Shown: piece by piece, positions 13,601 to 22,600 of the stretch
How positions within the stretch are numbered: position 1 is the first letter of the stretch
How the letters are laid out: each line of letters opens with the position of its first letter
The notes under the pieces: generated by a model
The model's database searches: none
Told to the model about the DNA's origin: nothing
What the model saw: only the letters and a program-made list of their open reading frames with translations
Assembly: GCA_021292105.1 (NCBI GenBank)
Contig: CM037871.1
Location: 18,347,460 to 18,411,459, forward strand
Direction of reading: 5' to 3'
Length of the DNA: 64,000 bases
DNA from: Anadara kagoshimensis
Lineage: Eukaryota > Mollusca > Bivalvia > Arcoida > Arcidae
Made by a program: the position numbers and the translations under genes

Positions 13601-16600
13601 CGTAACAATAACAGAAACGGGTTCAGGGATTTCGAGGACAGTTCTCGACAAATAATGTCAAAGAAGGAGAGGGGTTGAAGGACTGTCTCTTGACAATGTC
13701 GGAGAAGGGTTTAGGGGTTTTTGAGGCTAAATTTATGTGTTCACTGGGACTCTTACAATAAAAATTAGTAGTTATATTGTTTTCAAGTTATTAAGTCTTA
13801 CAATAGAGTCTTTCAAACATCGGAGAGTAAATGATTCGTTAAAGGACGTAACATAACTATAAAATCGTTGAAACATACAAGGTGGCTATATAAATGTCTT
13901 ACTAAAACACTCGCTAGTTTCATGATATAAACGAACAAATTCTGGTTTTAAATAGCATACGATCGATTGTAATAAATCTGCTAAAATCTTGTTAAACTTA
14001 GCAATCAACCTCAGATCGTTGTTAAACACTAATCAAGAACATAGTCATTGATAAATCTGACAAATAATGCAAGAAAAGACCAACACATATTGGGCACTAT
14101 TGGAATCCACAAAGAAAGAGGAAGAGTAACAACATGGCAGAGAACATTAGACAACGATCTGAGGTTGATCCGAATGTCACGGAGACGGGCTAAACGAGCT
14201 GCACATGACCGGGACAGATGGAGAGCTATTATCGAGGCCCTTTGCCCTATCCAGGGGTGCAGAGGATTAAGTCAAGTCATTGGAATGCCTCAACCAACTC
14301 ACTATTTTACATCAGTTCTAGGCTGATGAAAGAAAGGTGCCAGTAGAAACCTATCGATATTCCGCAAGCGAAATGTCAAACTTTCATTCAACTCTAGTGA
14401 AATTCAAACCTAGGCGATGAAAGAAGTTGTAATCATAAGCCGGCAATTTTGACCACTCGGCCATCGAAACTCACAACCTGTACCAGTGGGATGGCAACTT
14501 TGTTAGAGATGCTGTATCAGTTAATGTTTTATGACAGTCCATTGTTTTTTTTTCTTTTGATTAAAATAATTTGTACATCATTTAAACTAGGTGAACTAGT
14601 CAGTTAATTAATTTTTCTAAATATTTCCAAAAAATTTCACAATTTCTGGAAAAAATATTAGTTAACGTCAAGTATTAAAATACCAGTAACGAAAAAGCGG
14701 GAGGGTGGTTCAAGGTTTTGATTAAATGAATGATTAAAAACAAACTCTGTGTATAACTTAAGTGTTTTGACATTTTCTGTAGATAAAACTAGTTTTATCT
14801 CGCATCAAATCATATACGTATATACAATGGTGTGATGGAATTTCTGAGTCAGATGACAGTAACTAAGTCAACGTTCTCTCTAATGGTCTCCATTGTTATT
14901 AAGAGGTCTTTAATCAAATTCCATTTCTCCTGGAGTCCATGTAAGGTCGGCTGTAGATGTCCAGTAAGTTATATAAATGGCGTTAAACAACTCTCATTCC
15001 TGGTTTGATCACCAAGTGGATATACAGTACAGACCTGTCGAAAGTTCAACGACAGGGGTTATCCTGATACACCGTATTTTATTTCCGTCAGATTATTCCT
15101 TTCGGTCATAGTAAAATGATACATTTTTATTCGTTACGCTTTACGTTAAAGAAAGTCGAAGAAGACTTTTTATGGTAGTAAAATACGGTGTATCAGGATT
15201 ACTCTGTGTTAAGATTTTGAAGAATTTGCAACTCATCTTGGCCTCCTCCGATAACTTTTCAGCTATTGTTACTTATAGCTATGTCCGAGCAGATATTCGG
15301 CAGCTAGCTGGCTATTTTGGTCAACCTAATTCGATTCCATTTTGTTGGCACCCTGTAAAACTTTGGACGCTACATTTCGATAACTTTTCAGCTATTGATA
15401 TCTTCCCGTTGGTTGTATCTTGGCCACTAGCTATCCAGGGGTCGCCCTGTATGATACATGCATGTTGGCCACTTGGCTTTGATTCGTTAACTCAGAGTTA
15501 AACTTTGGACATGTCTGTACTGTATATATATGGTTTTATTTTTATCTATCTGATGTCTTGAATAAAATATATATATTTCAAGGGAGAAGATTAAATACTG
15601 CTGATTAAGGGTACTATTTACTGAGAGGGTAGTGTGTTTTCTACGGCTAGTACCAGTACATTAAATGTTAACAAAAGCGTGATCAGAAAAAGTCAACATT
15701 CGATCTTAGTTCTACAAGATTTTCCTTAACTTAAATCTAACAGATTTTTACAATATTTTATGATACTATAAATAACAAAAATCTACAAAAAATTAGAATA
15801 CAAATGCCATACGTTAAGAATGACCTACAACGTGACACCTTTAATTCATGGATATTTTAAAAAGTAAAAAAAAAAAACTTTTAACTATGAAATGATAATA
15901 GAACTGGGACCAGACCCCGGTTTCACAATCATTCCTTAGCTAAGATTTTCCTTATCTTAAATTTAGCACATTTTAGTAAACTCTTTTTGGAACTACTGAT
16001 GAGTTTTTTGTCAAACCTAATGCAACTGTTTTAATCTAAAAGCGATCTTAAAAATGACACATTAACTTTTTGAATATCTTGAAAATTAACATAATTACAA
16101 AGATTTGCAATTTTGCAAAATTTAAGTTAAAGAAAATATTAGCTAAGGAATGATTGTGAAACCGAGGCCTGGTTCACTTGACAAATTGTAGATGATATAA
16201 CTATTAATAGACTTCTTTATTTAAATCAATATTTTTCAATGAGATACACTGTAATTTGTGGTATTTTTGCAATAACAATTAGTTCATGACCATTTAACGT
16301 TGCTAGGTGCTAAGTTGTGATTATTTGATGCATAAATCAAGAGCATTAGTATTAGTATTAGTAATAATTGATGTATAATAGAGAACAAGTACATGTAAAA
16401 GTAATTACTTCAACTGTACATATTAAACTAAAAATTAAATGTCACATTAAAAATAATTTAAAAAATAACAAATTAAACTGATTTAATTTATAATCATGCG
16501 TAAAAAGAGTTACTGTTCATTGCAGTAATGTTGCTTATGTATTTCAATACAAAAAAGACACAGTCACTACCTCCCACACTCTTACTTATTGTCGACATAA

Positions 16601-19600
16601 TACTCCGTAGAAATGGCAAGAACTCAAGTACAAACTTAACAAATGTTAATAAAAGGGCTCGCTTGTTGTAAACTAAAGTATTTTACATTACTTAGGATAA
16701 AAATCCGCATAAAAAAACACCCTTATCATTAAAATTCCTTTTAAAATAATTAGCTAGCACATTAGCTTACAATTTGTAAGTTAATGGGGTCTTGGGTTGT
16801 TTTCAATCAGTACAAAAACTGGGTCTGGTAAACAAAGTTTGAAGGTCAGTATTTATTTTGTAAAGGCTGCGACTTCCCGTTAAATTTTAGTAAAATTTGA
16901 CAAACTTCCTTTATCATTCTTATGGCTTATATGTATCTGTATACATATAATTACCCATACTTGACTACACAGTAATGCAATGCATCAAGCTTTGATAGCT
17001 TGAAATTAATTAGAACTTTCATTCAAGAGTCAAAAGGTTTCATTTGGTTAAGATACATCCCGTTCCACGATCGGCACTATATGCGATCGAATTTCCCTAA
17101 TTTCATAGGATAACGTGTTTATTTTAGGGGAATTTACACTACGTCTGCATTTTAACCTCCTGTCAAAGGAGACGGCGAAATATTTACATTAAAAGAAAAT
17201 ACGCGAGTGTAAGGGAAATTTCGTGTCGTTTCGTTGCATGCAATGCAAACGTAAAGTTCCGGTAAAACTAAAATGTGCAGGGAATTTACAATACGCCTGC
17301 AAGTTAACCTTCTTTAAAAGGAGACGGTGCACTATTTACATTACAAGAAAAATAAGTGTTGAAGGAACATTTCGTGCCGTTTCGTTGCATGCAATGCAAA
17401 CGTAATTTCCGGTAACACACAAATGTGCAGCATCATACACATCGCGAGGAATTTACAATACGCCTAGATGGTGACCTTCTTGCAAAGGAGATGGTGCATT
17501 ATTTACATTACAAGAAAAATAAGCGTTGAAGGAACATTTCGTGCCGTTTCGTTGCATGCGATGCAAACGTAAAGTTCCGATAATACTAAAATGTGCAGTA
17601 TCGATCATGCACATCGTAGGAGATTTATAATTTGTCAGGGTGTTAACATCCTTTTAAAAGGGGTAGTAAAATTTTACATTATAAGATAAAAACAAGAGTT
17701 GAAGAGAAATTCCCTACTGTTTTGCTAAATGTTATGCAAACATAAGCTTAAGTTCCGGTAACACTAAAATGTGTAGCATCTTTGACATTATGTATAGAGA
17801 AGGAGATATAATATAACAACTTGAATGTTTATGATTCATTTGGTGCAGCATTACTACTTCAATGCAATGTATTATAATGTTCAATTTTGAAATTACATAT
17901 AGAATATTGTAAATAATAGATGTAAAAAAATTGTTCAAAAAGAGGTAAAAAATTGGAAATGAAAAAAATGTATTTGGCTGCGACCAATGTAACCTTAAAA
18001 GGGCACAATACAAGTCAATGGCACATCACAGAGATAAAACAGTCAAAAAGACAAGGCAACAAACACGTAATGGACTCACTGATTATAAAAATGCCGACTT
18101 TTAACGGAGACAGTGATCGTGGCTAAAGCCTCATTGCAATACTCAAAGAACAAGGCAACTAACACGTAATGGATTCACTGATTATAACAATGCCGACTTT
18201 TAACGGAGACAGTGATCGTGGCTAAAGCCTCATTGCAATACTCAAAGAACAAGACAACAAACACGTAATGGATTCACTGATTATAACAATGCCGACTTTT
18301 AACGGAGACAGTGATCGTGGCTAAAGCCTCATTGCAATACTCAAAGAACAAGACAACAAACACGTAATGGATTCACTGATTATAAAAATGCCGACTTTTA
18401 ACGGAGACAGTGATCGTGGCTAAAGCCTCATTGCAATACTCAAAGAACAAGGCAACAAACACGTAATGGATTCACTGATTATAAAAATGCCGACTTTTAA
18501 CGGAGACAGTGATCGTGGCTAAAGCCTCATTGCAATACTCAAAGAACAAGACAACAAACACGTAATGGATTCACTGATTATAACAATGCCGACTTTTAAC
18601 GGAGACAGTGATCGTGGCTAAAGCCTCATTGCAATACTCAAAGAACAAGGCAACAAACACGTAATGGACTCACTGATTATAAAAATGCCGACTTTTAACG
18701 GAGACAGTGATCGTGGCTAAAGCCTCATTGCAATACTCAAAGAACAAGACAACAAACACGTAATGGATTCACTGATTATAAAAATGCCGACTTTTAACGG
18801 AGACAGTGATCGTGGCTAAAGCCTCATTGCAATACTCAAAGAACAAGACAACAAACACGTAATGGATTCACTGATTATAAAAATGCCGACTTTTAACGGA
18901 GACAGTGATCGTGGCTAAAGCCTCATTGCAATACTCAAAGAACAAGACAACAAACACGTAATGGATTCACTGATTATAAAAATGCCGACTTTTAACGGAG
19001 ACAGTGATCGTGGCTAAAGCCTCATTGCAATACTCAAAGAACAAGGCAACAAACACGTAATGGATTCACTGATTATAAAAATGCCGACTTTTAACGGAGA
19101 CAGTGATCGTGGCTAAAGCCTCATTGCAATACTCAAAGAACAAGGCAACTAACACGTAATGGATTCACTGATTATAAAAATGCCGACTTTTAACGGAGAC
19201 AGTGATCGTGGCTAAAGCCTCATTGCAATACTCAAAGAACAAGGCAACTAACACGTAATGGATTCACTGATTATAAAAATGCCGACTTTTAACGGAGACA
19301 GTGATCGTGGCTAAAGCCTCATTGCAATACTCAAAGAACAAGGCAACAAACACGTAATGGATTCACTGATTATAACAATGCCGACTTTTAACGGAGACAG
19401 TGATCGTGGCTAAAGCCTCATTGCAATACTCAAAGAACAAGACAACAAACACGTAATGGATTCACTGATTATAACAATGCCGACTTTTAACGGAGACAGT
19501 GATCGTGGCTAAAGCCTCATTGCAATACTCAAAGAACAAGGCAACTAACACGTAATGGATTCACTGATTATAAAAATGCCGACTTTTAACGGAGACAGTG

Positions 19601-22600
19601 ATCGTGGCTAAAGCCTCATTGCAATACTCAAAGAACAAGGCAACTAACACGTAATGGATTCACTGATTATAAAAATGCCGACTTTTAACGGAGACAGTGA
19701 TCGTGGCTAAAGCCTCATTGCAATACTCAAAGAACAAGGCAACTAACACGTAATGGATTCACTGATTATAACAATGCCGACTTTTAACGGAGACAGTGAT
19801 CGTGGCTAAAGCCTCATTGCAATACTCAAAGAACAAGGCAACAAACACGTAATGGATTCACTGATTATAACAATGCCGACTTTTAACGGAGACAGTGATC
19901 GTGGCTAAAGCCTCATTGCAATACTCTAACGATCACACATTTACATTTATTTTACAAGTAGTCCAAAAATGCCAAACAGTGAACCCAAATCCCTGCAGGC
20001 AATGTAATCCTTATAAACTTTTAAGGAAACATAAAATATTTTAATTTTGTTTTATCAATTTAAAAAGAATTATCAAATTAGTTGACACAATGCGCATTCA
20101 TTATTATGTAGTACACAATTGGCTAAAATTGTGTGTTTAAAGTGCAACTGTACTTTCAGCACGTGATGTTAGCTGTTAGTTTCACCAGATAAAATGTTCC
20201 TTTCTTCACGAACGTTAAATTTACAGCCCAAGAAAAAAATCACCGGATTTCTCAACGACATACTTCCGGGATACAATAAGCCTTATAAATCCCCCCGTTG
20301 TGGTTTTCAAAAAGCACCGATTTTTTTTTATCTGACTGAGATGGTATGGTGTTCATAAATTACGAAAAAATACATACGTCACAACAGTATATAACATACA
20401 GGCTTGTCGAAAGTTTAACAGTTAACTAAACAATCAACAGGTCATCTCGCCCCTTATTAGCTTTATCTGGACAGTGTTTGGCATCAGTTATCTATCTATC
20501 GCCAGGTTTTCGTGTCACAAGGTATCTATATTTCAGTCATTCGGCAGTCGATCTTCGACTTCTTTTCCTAAGCTTAATGTTTAACTTTCAACAGGCCTGT
20601 ACTGTAACATGATACACAATTTATTAAGTTGGGTTGAGTAATGGTGTTTTATATTGAGACGTCGCCAGCTAAAGGCGAATATGCAGACATTTTGCATGTG
20701 TGTTGCGCAACTCGTTTATTTTAAGTTCCCATTCAAAAGAACCGTGTCTTTCATTTCGTAATGCCGGGTGCTTGGCGAAAGAACAGTCACTACCAACTTT
20801 CAAGTCTTTGGTCAGAGTCGGCCGGGGATCGAACCCTCGACCTCCCATTTACGGAGCGAGCACTCCAGGCCACCAACTGAGCTACTGAAATGGTGAGGAA
20901 TTTATTGAAACTTTGGTTAATTTGTGTTATGCTACGCTGGACATACTTCAAAGTATGCATATTAATAAAATCAGTCGATAGGTTAACTTCACCTTCAAAC
21001 ACCTTTCTGAAAGCACATTTTATTAAATACTAGTACACGTTTTATGATACTAGGGTAAACAATAACTGTCTTTTAAGAGCAAATGTGATATGCGACATAT
21101 TGTCTCTAGTTGGTAAACATTTGTGTAATGTTTGAGAAAAATCCACCCATAGATGTGAAAGTTGTGGGGCGGACACATGCACAGACGGACAGACAGGTGA
21201 ACAGCTGTTCATGACCTGGCCAAACGACAGCCAAGCCTCGACACTTGGTCAGGTCACTTAAACTTTAATTTCGACAGGTCTGTGCTATAAATTTAATTTC
21301 TGTTTAATGTGGAAAAATGAAAGTTGTACGAAGAAGGAAAGAAATTAATAACTGATCATTAAATAGACAGGCAGCAAGTGTTAAACATATAGAATTTATA
21401 CTCACAAAAGTAGAGATCATGTAAACAACGGATAAACATTGAAATATTCATTTAAGATGGTGTACGGAATATCTTTTATTGAAACACATTAATAACACCT
21501 GTCAATAAGGGGACTAATGAGGACTAATGTAACTATCGTAAGGTATATTAAAATAACTACTATAGGGACCATCTCTATATAAAGGCTTATTTGGTTCATA
21601 TTTCAACCAAAAAACCTCTTTATAAAACCCTTCAGACATGAATTATAAAGTCAGTTTTGAAGTGCATTTGCTCCATATTTCATTTATATAAAAAAAAAAA
21701 CACTTCTTAGGTTTCGAATGTCCTTAATATATGTTCTTTCATTATTAACTGTTCCTACCATAGCGATCATCTCTATATAAAGACCTCCCTTCTCTCGATT
21801 AAGACCAGTGTTTTAAAATCTCTTGGCTTCATTTTTTAAGCACCGTGATCTATTATCGCTCGATTTCGACGGCTTCCAGAGCCCCTCTCATGCTCGCTTT
21901 AGACCGTTTATAGAGGCCCCTATCTTGCAAGACTGAAGGGGCTTGGTTCCATACCCATGGCAAATACAACAAGAATGAATAGTTTAAAATATCCATAAAA
22001 CATGCAATGATACACGTATTTGATACAGTATTATATGGTTTCTGCTCATCATAATAATTTTCAGAACTGTGTATGTATTTATAAACCATAAAGCAATGGT
22101 ATACAGAACGTTTACAGGGACCATCAAATCCGCCGTAACATCTTAAGAAGCACTCTTATGAACATGATTATATTTGTCCTCCTTTCTTGGTGTAATTTAC
22201 CACTGCGGTAGCTCAGTTGGTAGAGTGCTCGCTCCGTAAGTGGGAGGTCATGGGTTCAAAGCCCGACTGGGTCTGACCAAAGACTTAAAAGTGGGTAGTG
22301 ACTGTTCTTTCGCCAAGCACTCTGCATTACGAAATGAAAGTCACGGTTCTTTCGGATTGGAACTTAAAATAAACGAGGTCCCGTGTCACGGTTGGCTTGA
22401 AACGCTAAAGAACCCTGCTGTATAATGCCATCAGCGCAACGCACAGGAAAAATTTCTGTACCTTCGCCTATATCTGGCAACGTCCTGATATTAGTGAAAT
22501 ATTCTTGAGTGGGACGTTAAACATCATTACTCACTTTTGGTGTAATTCAGTCAGATAGACTGATTCTGAATTCAATACTAGTACAAGTTTCAGATATGCA

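Noticed and set aside
15172-15501. 109-codon plus-strand ORF
   Set aside because: Lies wholly inside a family B MITE; other copies do not keep the frame.
18110-18140. GGCTAAAGCC in each satellite unit as a histone 3' stem-loop
   Set aside because: Only a 4-bp stem with a 2-base loop, and no histone gene nearby.
18050-19926. CRISPR-like regular array
   Set aside because: The entire 99-bp unit is repeated with no variable spacers; it is a satellite in a eukaryotic intron.
22200-22270. tRNA-Thr gene
   Set aside because: The head resembles tRNA-Thr but is followed by the standard SINE body and tail, and the stems are imperfect; the same holds at 20893 and 60556.
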